64,000 nucleotides of DNA from Caulobacter zeae (GTDB lineage: Bacteria > Pseudomonadota > Alphaproteobacteria > Caulobacterales > Caulobacteraceae), in assembly GCF_002858925.1 (NCBI RefSeq), contig NZ_PJRS01000028.1, forward strand, positions 62,001 to 126,000, written 5' to 3'. A program made the position numbers and the translations under genes. Shown piece by piece: positions 18,378 through 27,225 of this stretch; position 1 is the stretch's first letter; each line of letters starts with the position of its first letter. Below the pieces are notes generated by a model that saw only the letters and a program-made list of their open reading frames with translations, was not told where the DNA came from and searched no databases.

Positions 18378-21328
18378 AACCGCGCGACCAGCGTGGCTTC
18401 GAGCCGGCGCTTGAGCGGATCGTCCTCCGACCAGCGGTCGAACAGGTTGCGCACGCCCAGCCGCAGCTCGGTCTCGGACGCCCCGGGCGGCCGGGGAAGC
18501 TCGAAGGCCACGGACAGGTCGATCGTGGTGCGCTCGGGCAGAGCCGTCGGAAGGTTGGCGTCGATGTAGCGGACCGTGGCCGACGCGGCGAAGCGCCGGG
18601 TTGACCAGCGCGCTCCCAGGGCGCCGCGCCACTTGGGCGTTCCGCCATCGGGCGTGCGCTTGTAGGCGCCGCTGTCGGGCGGAATGTAGCGACGCAGGGT
18701 CGGCTGCCAGGTCAGGGCGGCGCTGAGGCCTAGGCGCCCGCCCGCCAGGCGCAGGTCGTGCTCGGCGACCATGTCGACCGACTCCACCAGGCTGGCGCCG
18801 GTGTTCTCGCTGAGATCGCGCACCTCGATGATACGGCCGGCCGTATAGCCCTTGGCGCGGTCGGCGTCGGTGAGCGGCGCGCGGACGACCCTGCCGGGAT
18901 AGCGGTCCTCGTTGAGGATATAGAAGTCGACGCCCCGGAAGACCTGGACCATCAGGTCGTGGCCCTCGATGCGGGTGTAGTCGACCGACAGGCGCGTGCG
19001 CGGCAGCAGCGGCGAGCTTAGCACCGCGCCGGCCGAATAGGTGCGCGTTCGGTCGGGGCGCAGGTCGGCGGGGGCTCCCCAGACGTGCCAGAACCAGCCC
19101 TCCGCTGAGATGGGGCGGCTCTGATCGCGCTTGGGGTCCACGAGGTTGCTGGAGCTGGTGAAGGAACTGAGCGTCAGCATGCGGGGCTCGGGCAGCTGGC
19201 CCCCCGAGGCGAAGGAGCCGCGCAGGAGCAGGCTGGGCAGGGGCTCGACCTTCGCGCCGACCAGATAGAGGTCGGCGGCCGTGTCCAGGCGCTTCCAGGG
19301 CGAGGCGTAGGCGATCTGGACGCGGCCGGTCTGGCGGCGCACCGCCGCCTGAAGTTCCAGGCCCCGCACCCCGACCACGCCGTCCAGCGGCGCCCGCAGT
19401 TCCGCGAATAGCGAGCGCGTGCGGGACGACAGGCCGCTGCGGGGCAGGTCGGTGATGTAGGGCAGGGCGTCCTGCAACTGCTGGGCGGTCAGGGACAGCG
19501 TCAGGTCGCGGTCCCCGATCCGGCCGATCGGACCGGAGGCGCGCAGCGAGATGTCCCTGAGATGCGAGGCGCTGTAGGGGGCAGGCGGCGCCCAGTCGGC
19601 GTGGTACTGCTCGAGGTCGGCTACGAACCTGGCCTGGTCGCCGAGCGGATTGGGGACGGTCCGCCCGTCGCCGGGGGCGGCGCCGCTGGTGATCACGGAG
19701 GAGGCCTGGACCTCGAAACCGACGATCTTGCTGAGCTGGCGGGCGCGCAGCGAGCCCTCTGCATAGTCGATCCCGCCGCGCCAGCGGGCCGGCAGGTCGA
19801 ACACCATGCCCGCGGTGAAGCGGCGGGTGATCACCCGGGTGGAATTGGGGCCGGCGGCATAGGGCAGCGGCGCGACCATCTCGATGGGCCCCGCCCCCGA
19901 GATCATCGCCGCCGGGCCCTGGCCCGGCGTCAGGGTGGTGGAGAAGGCCCCGTAGACGGTGGGGTAGCTGTCGAGGCTGGAGAGATAGATGTAGTCGAAA
20001 TAGGCCTCGGCCCCGCGCCACAGCCGCTGGCGAAGATTGACCAGCACCGCGTCGGTGCGGCTGTCGGTGGACAGCAGCCGGTCGCGATGGGCCGGCGCCA
20101 GCCCGGGAGCCGACTTGCCGGCGTTCTGGATCAGCACCGTCTCGATCGGGGTCGAACCGTCGTAGTCGGCAGGGATGTAGGTCTTGGTCATCGCCACGCC
20201 GCCGACCACGAACGGGCCGTTCAGTCCGAACAGGGTCGTACCGTTTCCCGAGGGGCGCGAGGGCCATTGGTATGGGCCGAGCAGCGAGCCGTCGAGCGGG
20301 GCGGAGGCTTCGCGCCGGTCGCCATAGGCGACGCCGTTGAAGCGCTTCTGGCCGTAGCTGACCATCAGCGCCGTGTCGCCATCGTCGGTGCTGAATCCCA
20401 GCCGCGCGTCGAAGCGGCCGTAGTCGCCGTCGCCGCCTTTGCCCGAGCCGACGGTCGTCGAGACCTCGGCGCCGCGGTAGTCGCGGTCCAGCACCAAGTT
20501 GACCACGCCGTTGACGGCGCCCAGGCCGTAGAGCGCGCCGCTGCTTGAGGCCAGGGTCTCGATGCGGCCGATCGCCGTCAGGGGAATGGGGCCGACGTCG
20601 GCCTGGACCAGTTCGACCTGGCTGGGGATGGCCGGCATGCGCCGCCCGTCGACCAGCACCAGGGTGGCGGCCGTGGCGTTGGGGTCGCGGAACGAGAACT
20701 TGGATCGCGACGGCGGCGTGCCGCGCGGCACGCGGGGCACGGCCTGGCTGGCGTCGCCGTTGCTGGTCAGCCAGGTTTGCAGGAAGTCGTCGGCCGAAAG
20801 GGCCTGGGCGGCGCGCAGCGTGCTGCGCTCGAACACGCGATAGGGCTGGATGTCGTCGGGATCGCGCCGCTGGTCCACGTTCTGGGTGCGCACGCCCACC
20901 ACCAGCAATTCGGGCAGGGCGACGGGCCCCTCGGCTTCGGGCGGCGCGCCGCGCCGGGCGCGCACGACATAGACGCCCGGCTCGACGGCCTCGTACTCCA
21001 GGCCCGATCCCGCCAGCAGCCGGTCCAGGGCCTCGCCGGGCGTCAGGCGGCCGCGCAGCGGCGGCGCGCGCCGGTCGCCGACCACGGCGGCCGAGACCAG
21101 GATGTCGACCCGCGCCTGGCGGCCCAGCTCGGCCAGGGCGTGGTTCAGCGGCTGGGCGGGCAGGGCCAGCGTGGCCATGCGCTCGGCCGCCAGGGCCGGC
21201 GCGGCCAGCGCCCAGGCGCAGGCGATGGCCGTCAGGCCACGGAAAAAGTCTTGTCGTCCTCTAGAGGCCACCCCGACCCGCCCTGATGTCGCCCGCGCCG
21301 GCCTATGGGCGAGAGTCGTGAAGATCAT
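18374..21328 (-). CDS. TonB-dependent receptor with N-terminal STN domain
   Basis: 984 residues. A long basic N-terminus leads into a signal peptide core (LTAIACAWALAAPALA). Residues ~50-125 form a secretin/TonB short N-terminal (STN) domain (LPAQPLNHALAELGRQARVDIL, GRLTPGEALDRLLAGSGL), which normally contacts an anti-sigma factor. The plug follows (RMPAIPSQVELVQ, IGRIETLASSSGALYGLGAVNGVVNLV), then a 22-strand-type barrel ending in ATLVARF. It would import a siderophore, cobalamin or other scarce nutrient. No sigma/anti-sigma pair is adjacent, so signalling may be in trans or lost. A GTG inside the first 20 codons is an alternative start. Confidence 0.9.
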   Translation of the reverse strand: MIFTTLAHRPARATSGRVGVASRGRQDFFRGLTAIACAWALAAPALAAERMATLALPAQPLNHALAELGRQARVDILVSAAVVGDRRAPPLRGRLTPGEALDRLLAGSGLEYEAVEPGVYVVRARRGAPPEAEGPVALPELLVVGVRTQNVDQRRDPDDIQPYRVFERSTLRAAQALSADDFLQTWLTSNGDASQAVPRVPRGTPPSRSKFSFRDPNATAATLVLVDGRRMPAIPSQVELVQADVGPIPLTAIGRIETLASSSGALYGLGAVNGVVNLVLDRDYRGAEVSTTVGSGKGGDGDYGRFDARLGFSTDDGDTALMVSYGQKRFNGVAYGDRREASAPLDGSLLGPYQWPSRPSGNGTTLFGLNGPFVVGGVAMTKTYIPADYDGSTPIETVLIQNAGKSAPGLAPAHRDRLLSTDSRTDAVLVNLRQRLWRGAEAYFDYIYLSSLDSYPTVYGAFSTTLTPGQGPAAMISGAGPIEMVAPLPYAAGPNSTRVITRRFTAGMVFDLPARWRGGIDYAEGSLRARQLSKIVGFEVQASSVITSGAAPGDGRTVPNPLGDQARFVADLEQYHADWAPPAPYSASHLRDISLRASGPIGRIGDRDLTLSLTAQQLQDALPYITDLPRSGLSSRTRSLFAELRAPLDGVVGVRGLELQAAVRRQTGRVQIAYASPWKRLDTAADLYLVGAKVEPLPSLLLRGSFASGGQLPEPRMLTLSSFTSSSNLVDPKRDQSRPISAEGWFWHVWGAPADLRPDRTRTYSAGAVLSSPLLPRTRLSVDYTRIEGHDLMVQVFRGVDFYILNEDRYPGRVVRAPLTDADRAKGYTAGRIIEVRDLSENTGASLVESVDMVAEHDLRLAGGRLGLSAALTWQPTLRRYIPPDSGAYKRTPDGGTPKWRGALGARWSTRRFAASATVRYIDANLPTALPERTTIDLSVAFELPRPPGASETELRLGVRNLFDRWSEDDPLKRRLEATLVARF

Positions 21329-21379
21329 TCGGGCAATAGAGCGAACGATGTTTTCCGGGCAACACCCGATCGGGTAGCG

Positions 21380-21688
21380 CTACCCCTCGACCCACCGCTT
21401 GATCGGGCGCGGGTGGGGCGTCTTGTAGGCGGTAAGGTCGAACATCACCTCGTCGACATAGCACCAGCCCCAGCCCTCGGGCGGGTCGTAGCCCTCGATG
21501 ATCGGGTGCTGGGCAGCGGCGAAGTGGGCGCTGGCGTGGCGGCTGGGCGACTGGTCGCAGCAGCCGACGTGGCCGCAGGCGCGGCACAGGCGCAGGTGCA
21601 CCCACCAGCCGCCGGTCTTGAGGCATTCCTCGCAGCCGTCGGCGCTGGGCGTCACGACGGCGATGGTGGACAGGTGGCTGCAGCTCAT
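21380..21688 (-). CDS. Small UBP-type zinc-finger protein
   Basis: 102 residues almost entirely made of a zf-UBP domain: C3 and H5, then C19-x2-C22, C35-x2-C38, C43, H50, H54 and H60, the cross-braced zinc ligand order. Eukaryotic members bind the free ubiquitin C-terminus. Bacterial stand-alone versions are widespread and of unknown role. It lies on the same strand as, and 51 bases upstream of, the STN receptor gene, and 100 bases after the RidA gene. It could be cotranscribed with either, but no functional link is visible. Confidence 0.85.
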   Translation of the reverse strand: MSCSHLSTIAVVTPSADGCEECLKTGGWWVHLRLCRACGHVGCCDQSPSRHASAHFAAAQHPIIEGYDPPEGWGWCYVDEVMFDLTAYKTPHPRPIKRWVEG

Positions 21689-21788
21689 CGGGCGGGCCTT
21701 TCTGCTTGGCGTCCGGACGGTCCGGCGATCATGCCGCCAAACCGTCCGTCGCGCTTGAGCCTGACGGGCCTTTCTTGGCCGGCCGGAC

Positions 21789-22277
21789 CTATTTCTTCGG
21801 CTTGCGGGCGGCCTGGACCTCGATCTCGACCAGCATGCCGTCGGCGACCAGGGCGGTGACCTGGCTCGTGATGCGCGAGGGCTTGTTGGGCTGCTCGGCC
21901 GTGCCGAAGAAGGTCTTGTAGCCCTCCATCATGCCGGCGAAGTCCATCTTGCCGTCCTTGGCCGGGTCGCCGACCAGCAGCACGCGCATCATCACCACGT
22001 CCGACAGGCTCGCGCCCTGGCTCTTGAGCGCGTCCTCCAGGCGCTTGATGACGCCGATGGTCTGGGTCTTGGTGTCGCCGAACTTGGCTACGCCCGTGGC
22101 GTTGGCGTCGACCACCGGCGGGGTCATGCCGCTGACATAGATCGTGTCGTAGCCGGCCGGCACGGTGACGACGCTGGCGATCGCCGACTTGGGGTCGCCG
22201 CCGCGGACGATCTCCTGGGCCAGGGCGGGCGTACTGATGGCGGCGGTCGCCACGAGGGCGAGGGCGAGGCGTTTCAT
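21789..22277 (-). CDS. Exported RidA/YjgF-family protein
   Basis: 162 residues from the ATG at 22277. The N-terminus MKRLALALVATAAISTPALA is a clear signal peptide, unlike cytosolic RidA. The mature part has the RidA fold: VYVSGMTP-like (IYVSGMTPPVVD), a trimer interface VIKRLEDALKSQGASLSDVV, and the terminal VADGMLVEIEVQAARK strand. The usual catalytic Arg of RidA (in the RV-x-V segment) is not obvious in SQVTALVADGMLVEIEV, so 2-iminopropanoate deaminase activity is uncertain. It is downstream of an exported amine oxidase and a cytochrome c on the same strand, suggesting it handles the imine product outside the cytoplasm. Confidence 0.85.
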   Translation of the reverse strand: MKRLALALVATAAISTPALAQEIVRGGDPKSAIASVVTVPAGYDTIYVSGMTPPVVDANATGVAKFGDTKTQTIGVIKRLEDALKSQGASLSDVVMMRVLLVGDPAKDGKMDFAGMMEGYKTFFGTAEQPNKPSRITSQVTALVADGMLVEIEVQAARKPKK

Positions 22278-22319
22278 TGGGCGTTTCTCTCCTGGGGAAC
22301 TCAAACCTTGGACCGAAAT

Positions 22320-22403
22320 CCTCGTCCTTCGACAGGCTCAGGAAGAGGATTTCTACTGTGGCGTCGACGTCGCCCTCATCCTGAGCTTGTCGAAGGACGA
22401 GGG
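22320..22403. repeat. Dispersed palindromic repeat, copy 1
   Basis: Arms 22320-22348 and 22373-22403 are near-perfect reverse complements sharing the core TCCTTCGACA(G/A)GCTCAGGA. The same core and arrangement recur at 32770-32857. This is a REP-like intergenic element of the kind common in Caulobacter and sphingomonads. It sits between the cytochrome c and RidA genes and may stabilise or separate their transcripts. Confidence 0.85.
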
Positions 22404-22410
22404 CGTAGAC

Positions 22411-22809
22411 CTAGTGGGCCTGCAGGCCGCGGGCCTTGGCCCCGGCCTTGGACTGGGCGCGGGCGCTGGAGACGTCGGCGAAGCTGACCGGCTTGCCCTT
22501 GTTGCCCCAGGCGGTGCGAACGTAGTTCAAGAGGCCCGTCAGCTCGGCGTCGGACAGGTCGTCCTTGAAGGCGGGCATGCCGGCCCGGCCGTTGAGCACG
22601 ACGCCGGCCATGGTCTTGCCGTCGCCCTGCACCAGCGGCGAGCCGGCCAGGGCCGGGAAGGCGCCCTTGACGCCCTTGCCGGTGACCTGGTGGCAGGCCG
22701 AGCAGTTGTCGGCGTAGAGGGTCTGGCCGGGCGGGGCGGCGAGGGCGGACGAGGCGGCGCCGGCGACGAGGCTGAAAGCGGCGAGCGCCGGGAAAGCGTG
22801 GCGAAGCAT
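22411..22809 (-). CDS. Periplasmic class I cytochrome c
   Basis: 132 residues from the ATG at 22809. Signal peptide MLRHAFPALAAFSLVAGA to about residue 25. The haem motif is C36-S-A-C39-H40, and the sixth ligand is M78 in GRAGMPAFKDDLSDAELTGLLNYVR, standard for a monohaem class I protein. The tail is Lys/Ala-rich. It starts 29 bases after the stop of the Tat-exported amine oxidase, so the two are almost certainly one operon. The natural inference is that it takes electrons from the reduced flavin of that enzyme and passes them to the respiratory chain. Confidence 0.95.
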   Translation of the reverse strand: MLRHAFPALAAFSLVAGAASSALAAPPGQTLYADNCSACHQVTGKGVKGAFPALAGSPLVQGDGKTMAGVVLNGRAGMPAFKDDLSDAELTGLLNYVRTAWGNKGKPVSFADVSSARAQSKAGAKARGLQAH

Positions 22810-22838
22810 CAGGTCTCCGAGGGTCTGGATGGGGTTCG

Positions 22839-24443
22839 TCACGCGGCGCGGACGCGGGCGTGCAGCTTGGCGATCTGCTGCCAGGCGGACTCGATGGCCC
22901 CGGCCTGCCAGCCGCCGAGATAGCTGAGGTGCTCGCCGGCCAGGTAGAGGCGGCCGTCTGGCTCGCACAGCACCGGATAGGCGGTCTTGCGGCCTTCTTC
23001 GCCCCACTCGGCCCAGCCGCCCAGATTGTGCTCGGCCAGGTGCCAGCAGAACGAGAAGGCGTTCTCGTAACTGTCGGCGTATTCGGGGAACACCTTCTGG
23101 CCGCCGGCCACGGCGAAGGCGGCGCGCTCGGCGGGGCTCTTGGCGCTGATCCTCGCGGCCTCGCCGCCGAACGAGTAGTAGCCCAGGAGCACGCCCTTCT
23201 GCGACTGCCAGCCGGTCGAGGGCAGGCTGATCGTGCCGATGCCGGGCATGTCGTTGTAGATGTGGCCGCCGTAGATGAAGTGGTCCTCTTCCCAGAAGCG
23301 GCGCTTCATCTGCAGGCCGATCTTGTTGACCGGGGCGTAGGCCACGCCCTCCATCGCCGCCTTGAACGGCTTGGAGGCCTGCATGTCGACGCTGCGCAGC
23401 ACGCTGAGCGGGATGGTGCAGATGCAGTAGTCGGCGACGACCTCTGCTTTCTTTCCGGCGGCGTCGCGGTAGCCGATCTTCACGCCCTTGGCGTCCTGGC
23501 CGATGCTCTCGACCACGCAGGAATAGCTGATCTTGTCGGCGACGTTGCGCTCGAAGGCCTTGGCCAGCTGGTCCATGCCGCCGATCGGCTGGAGCATGGT
23601 GCGCTGCTGCTCGTAACCGGCGACCGAGGTCAGGGTGCGCCAGGCGCCCGAGTGCAGCACGTCGGCCATGCTGCGCGGGGTCGAGGGCTTGCCGGGACCG
23701 GGCGAGACGCCGGCGCCGGGATGGACGTCGAAGCCGCGGCCGTCGGTGCCGGTATAGGCCAGGTCGGTCGCCGACAGGCGGCCCTCATTGACCATGTAGG
23801 CGACGAAGAGGTCGCGGTCCTGGGTGGTGAGCGCGCCGTCGAGGCCGCCCTTGGAAGCGACCTTGGCCATCAGCTCGGCGGCGTGGCCGCGGGCGTCGGC
23901 GGCGATCTCGCCCTTGCGCACGGGCTTGCCCTTCAGCGGGCCCTCGCCCTTCTCGAAATAGACATAGGCCGCGTCGTTGTCGTTGACGAAGCTCTCCAGC
24001 GGCACGCCGAAGAGCTTGGTGTAGTGCAGCGTCGAGCGGTGGTGGTACGGGATCCGCCAGGGGCCGTGGTTGATGTAGAGGCCCTCGTCGAACTGGCAGG
24101 TCTGGTCGTTGCCCAGGAGGTCGACGTGGCGGAAGCCCTTGCGGGCGGTCTGGCAGCGGCCGCCGGCGAAGCCGCGGGCTTCCAGCACCTGCACCTCGTA
24201 GCCGTGCTTGGTCAGTTCATAGGCGGCGGTCAGGCCCGCCAGGCCCGCGCCCAGCACCACCACCTTGATCCCCTTGCCGCCGCCTTCCAGCGGGGGCGGG
24301 GCGGCCTGGGCCGAGGCGAAGCCGTAGCCCAAGGCGTCCATGCCGGCCATGGCCAGCGACACCCCGCCATAGGCCGCAAGGCTTTCGAAAAACCGTCGGC
24401 GCGTCAGAACCGCGCCAGATGCCGAAGTCGCTCGACCGTCCAT
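22839..24443 (-). CDS. Tat-exported flavin monoamine oxidase
   Basis: 534 residues. A twin-arginine signal (LTRRRFFESLAAYGG, residues 13-27) implies export folded with FAD. The Rossmann motif is at 61-70 (VVVLGAGLAG), followed by the GG doublet (FAGGRCQT). The C-terminal flavin motif LYLAGEHLSYLGGWQAGAIES is that of the monoamine/L-amino-acid oxidase family. The enzyme would oxidise an amine or amino acid to an imine. It heads a run with cytochrome c and exported RidA, a layout that suggests dehydrogenase rather than oxygen-using chemistry. The substrate is unknown; the large mid-section (residues 200-300) carries the specificity determinants. Confidence 0.92.
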   Translation of the reverse strand: MDGRATSASGAVLTRRRFFESLAAYGGVSLAMAGMDALGYGFASAQAAPPPLEGGGKGIKVVVLGAGLAGLTAAYELTKHGYEVQVLEARGFAGGRCQTARKGFRHVDLLGNDQTCQFDEGLYINHGPWRIPYHHRSTLHYTKLFGVPLESFVNDNDAAYVYFEKGEGPLKGKPVRKGEIAADARGHAAELMAKVASKGGLDGALTTQDRDLFVAYMVNEGRLSATDLAYTGTDGRGFDVHPGAGVSPGPGKPSTPRSMADVLHSGAWRTLTSVAGYEQQRTMLQPIGGMDQLAKAFERNVADKISYSCVVESIGQDAKGVKIGYRDAAGKKAEVVADYCICTIPLSVLRSVDMQASKPFKAAMEGVAYAPVNKIGLQMKRRFWEEDHFIYGGHIYNDMPGIGTISLPSTGWQSQKGVLLGYYSFGGEAARISAKSPAERAAFAVAGGQKVFPEYADSYENAFSFCWHLAEHNLGGWAEWGEEGRKTAYPVLCEPDGRLYLAGEHLSYLGGWQAGAIESAWQQIAKLHARVRAA

Positions 24444-24645
24444 ACGCCACCCCGTGTTCTTGTCCGCCTGCCGGATGTTTCGGCGGCGCGACCATCTCGA
24501 AATCCCCGTCTCGGCGGGGCAATCCCTTTAAGCCAGGCAGGGCGGCCAGCGCGTCGCGGAACGGCGTTGTGCCGCCTGCTTGGGCGCCCTGATCGCGGCT
24601 TGTGCGAAGTTGGGGCGCGGCGAGCGCGTCCCGTTGAATCGCCTT

Positions 24646-24678
24646 CGGAAAAGGGAGCCGGACGGACGCCCGACTCCC
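24646..24678 (-). terminator. Terminator after the TonB receptor gene
   Basis: On the minus strand GGGAGTCGG and CCGGCTCCC form a 9-bp stem (one G-T wobble) with an 8-base loop, followed by TTTTCC. It starts about 28 bases past the receptor stop. The remainder of the gap to the amine oxidase start (24444-24645) shows no gene. Confidence 0.75.
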
Positions 24679-24705
24679 TCGTTGCCGATGCGATGGAAGG
24701 GCGAC

Positions 24706-27225
24706 CTAGAAGGTGTAGGTCAGGCGCCCGTAGTAGTAGCCGCCGTTGATCCCGAACGGCGAGAACGCCGGGTACTGGGTCACGCAGCCGCCGCCTGAGG
24801 CGACGCAGGCCGACTGGAAGGCGGCCGAGAACTTGTCCGGATACTCGTTGAACAGGTTGTTGGCGCCGATGGCCGCGACCACGCCGACCGGGAACTTGTA
24901 GGAGATCTCCAGGTCGGTGAGGGCGGTGGCGCTGACCACGGTGTTGAGCAGCGGACCAGTGCCCGGGTCGGCCAGGGCCGAGGCCTTGCCGTAGAAGGTC
25001 TCGGTCAGGCTGACCGTGACGGGGCCGAAGCTGTAGAGGCCGTTGATGCCGATCTTGTACTTGGGCGCGGCGGTCTCGAGCAGCGAGGCGGCGTTGCCGG
25101 CGAACAGCACCTGGCCGGTCGGGAAGGCCGTGCTGGTCACGCCCAGCGCGGCCGGGGCCGACTTCACCTTGGTGATCTTGGTCTTGTTGTAGTTGCCGCT
25201 CAGGGTCCAGTCGATGCGGCCATAATCGCCCAGGTCGGTCGGGTAGGAGACGACCACGTCGACGCCCGTGGTGCGGGTGTCCAGGCCGTTGGAGAAGATG
25301 TTGATGCCGGTGCTGGTGACGGTGTTGTCGAGGATGTTGCCGTTGGCGGCGATGGCGGCGTTGACGTTCGGGTTCACCACCACGCCGTTGCGCAGGCCGT
25401 AGACCGAGCTGGAGCCGAAGATGCGGTCTTCCAGCTTGATGCGGTAGGCGTCGATCGTGGCGGTCAGTTTCGGGATCGGGTGGGCCACGACGCCGAAGCT
25501 GTAGTTGGTCGACTTCTCGGGCTTCAGCTTCTCGATGCCCAGCAGCGCGGCGGCCGCCGAGTTCGGGGCCAGCTGCACGAAGGCCGAGGTCGGCGAGACG
25601 TTGGTGGCCGAGTAGAACGACTCCGCCAGGGTCGGGGCGCGGAAGCCGGTGCTGACGGTGCCGCGGATGGCGAACATCTCGTTGAAGTCGTAGCGGCTGG
25701 TCAGCTTGCCGACGGTGGTGTCGCCGAAGTCGCTGAAATCTTCGTAGCGCAGGGCCACGTCGACCTTCCAGGGCGTGACCGGCGAGACGGCGAGGTCGGT
25801 GTAGAGCGCCCAGCTGGTGCGGCTGTGGCCGCCGGCGTCGGTCTTGGAGAATCCCGGATAGGACTGCGAGCCTTCCTTGTAGGTCGAGGCCGCGTCGCCC
25901 GCGCCGATCGCGTAGGTGTCACGGCGCTGCTCGATCCCCAGGGCGACATCCAGCGGCGTGGCCAGGCCCACGTCGAAGCCGCGGGAGAGGTCCAGGTTGT
26001 TGGTCCACTGGGTGGTCTGCCAACTGCCGGCGTGGAACGAGGTGGGGGTGAAGCCCTTGGTCGTGAGGGTCGAGGTGTCGGTGTAGAGGCTGGCGTTGGC
26101 CGAGTCCTCGACGCGGACCTCGATGTCGTCCTTGCCGTAGGTGGCGCTGAGGTCGAGGTTCCAGCCGGCGACGACGCCGGACAGGCCCAGGGTCAGGGCG
26201 TAGTCGTCCTCGATGATCCGTTCGCGCGGGCTGAAGCCGTTGGGGAAGGGCCGGTCGGCCGCGCCCATCCTGCCCTGGATGCGGTTGTAGCGGCGGTAGT
26301 TCTCGTAGGCCGACGCGTCCTTGTGGCCGTAGGTGCCGAACGAATAGACCTCGAAGTCGCCGGGCAGCTCGACCCCGCCATTGAAGGCCAGGACGTGCAT
26401 CCGGTACTCGGCGTCGCCCGAGATCAGGTTCAGGTTCGGATAGCCCTTGATCTGGCTCTCGACGGCGTTGTTGGCGGCCGAGTAGCTGGGGCTGGCGGGG
26501 TTGTAGACGCGCTGGTCGGGCAGGCCGCGGTTGGAGAAGCCGTGGTATTTGCTCTCGACCGTGAAGTTCAGATAGCTGTTCTCGGTCGGGGCCGTGCCCA
26601 GGTTGGCCGAGAACGAGGCGGTCTTGCCGCCGCCGTCGAAATACTCGCCGCCGGTGACCGAGACCGCGCCGCCCGACTCCGACTTCTTGAGGATGATGTT
26701 GACGACGCCGGCGATGGCGTCGGTGCCGTACTGGGCCGCGGCGCCGTCGGTCAGCACCTCGATCCGACCGATCGAGGCCATCGGGATGAAGCCGAGGTCG
26801 GCGGCGGCGGCGCCCTGGTAGGGGCCCGACAGCACGGCGAAGTTGCCGGTGGTGTGGCGGCGCTTGCCGTTGATCAGCACCAGGGCCTGGTTCGGCGACA
26901 GGCCGCGCAGGCGCGCCGACAGGGTCAGGTTGGCGGTGTCGCCGCCGAAGGCCTGGGCGTTGAACGACGGCACCAGATTGGCCAGGCCCAGGCGCAGGTC
27001 GACCTGGCCGGTGCGCTCGAGGGTGGCGGTGTCGACCACCTGGACGGGGGCCGGGCTGTCGGCGACCCGCAGGCCGGTCTGGCGCGTGCCGGTGACGATG
27101 ACGGTGTCGAGTTCGACGGAAGGATCAGGCGCGGGCTCGGCCGCATGTGCGATGGTCGAAGTACCGATGGCGATCGACAGAGTCGAAATGCTCGCGGTCA
27201 AGATTTTTTTGAGATTATTGTTCAC
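24706..27225 (-). CDS. TonB-dependent receptor
   Basis: 839 residues from the GTG at 27225, preferred over the upstream ATG because GGAGAGG precedes it at good spacing. Signal peptide to ~residue 30 (ILTASISTLSIAIGTSTIAHA). TonB-box-like LDTVIVTGTRQ follows, then the plug (RLRGLSPNQALVLINGKRRH; GRIEVLTDGAAAQYGTDAIAGVVNIIL). The barrel ends in YYYGRLTYTF. There is no STN domain, so no direct sigma signalling. The barrel contains FRAPTLAESFY and LGANNLFNEYPD, typical of the receptor group seen in Caulobacter and xanthomonads. It is divergent from another TonB receptor across a 636-base gap. Confidence 0.92.
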   Translation of the reverse strand: MNNNLKKILTASISTLSIAIGTSTIAHAAEPAPDPSVELDTVIVTGTRQTGLRVADSPAPVQVVDTATLERTGQVDLRLGLANLVPSFNAQAFGGDTANLTLSARLRGLSPNQALVLINGKRRHTTGNFAVLSGPYQGAAAADLGFIPMASIGRIEVLTDGAAAQYGTDAIAGVVNIILKKSESGGAVSVTGGEYFDGGGKTASFSANLGTAPTENSYLNFTVESKYHGFSNRGLPDQRVYNPASPSYSAANNAVESQIKGYPNLNLISGDAEYRMHVLAFNGGVELPGDFEVYSFGTYGHKDASAYENYRRYNRIQGRMGAADRPFPNGFSPRERIIEDDYALTLGLSGVVAGWNLDLSATYGKDDIEVRVEDSANASLYTDTSTLTTKGFTPTSFHAGSWQTTQWTNNLDLSRGFDVGLATPLDVALGIEQRRDTYAIGAGDAASTYKEGSQSYPGFSKTDAGGHSRTSWALYTDLAVSPVTPWKVDVALRYEDFSDFGDTTVGKLTSRYDFNEMFAIRGTVSTGFRAPTLAESFYSATNVSPTSAFVQLAPNSAAAALLGIEKLKPEKSTNYSFGVVAHPIPKLTATIDAYRIKLEDRIFGSSSVYGLRNGVVVNPNVNAAIAANGNILDNTVTSTGINIFSNGLDTRTTGVDVVVSYPTDLGDYGRIDWTLSGNYNKTKITKVKSAPAALGVTSTAFPTGQVLFAGNAASLLETAAPKYKIGINGLYSFGPVTVSLTETFYGKASALADPGTGPLLNTVVSATALTDLEISYKFPVGVVAAIGANNLFNEYPDKFSAAFQSACVASGGGCVTQYPAFSPFGINGGYYYGRLTYTF

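Noticed and set aside
16671..20267. 1198-residue minus-strand open frame
   Set aside because: It spans two well-supported genes (the flavoprotein fusion and part of the STN receptor) in the wrong frame and is Arg/Pro/Gly/His low-complexity.
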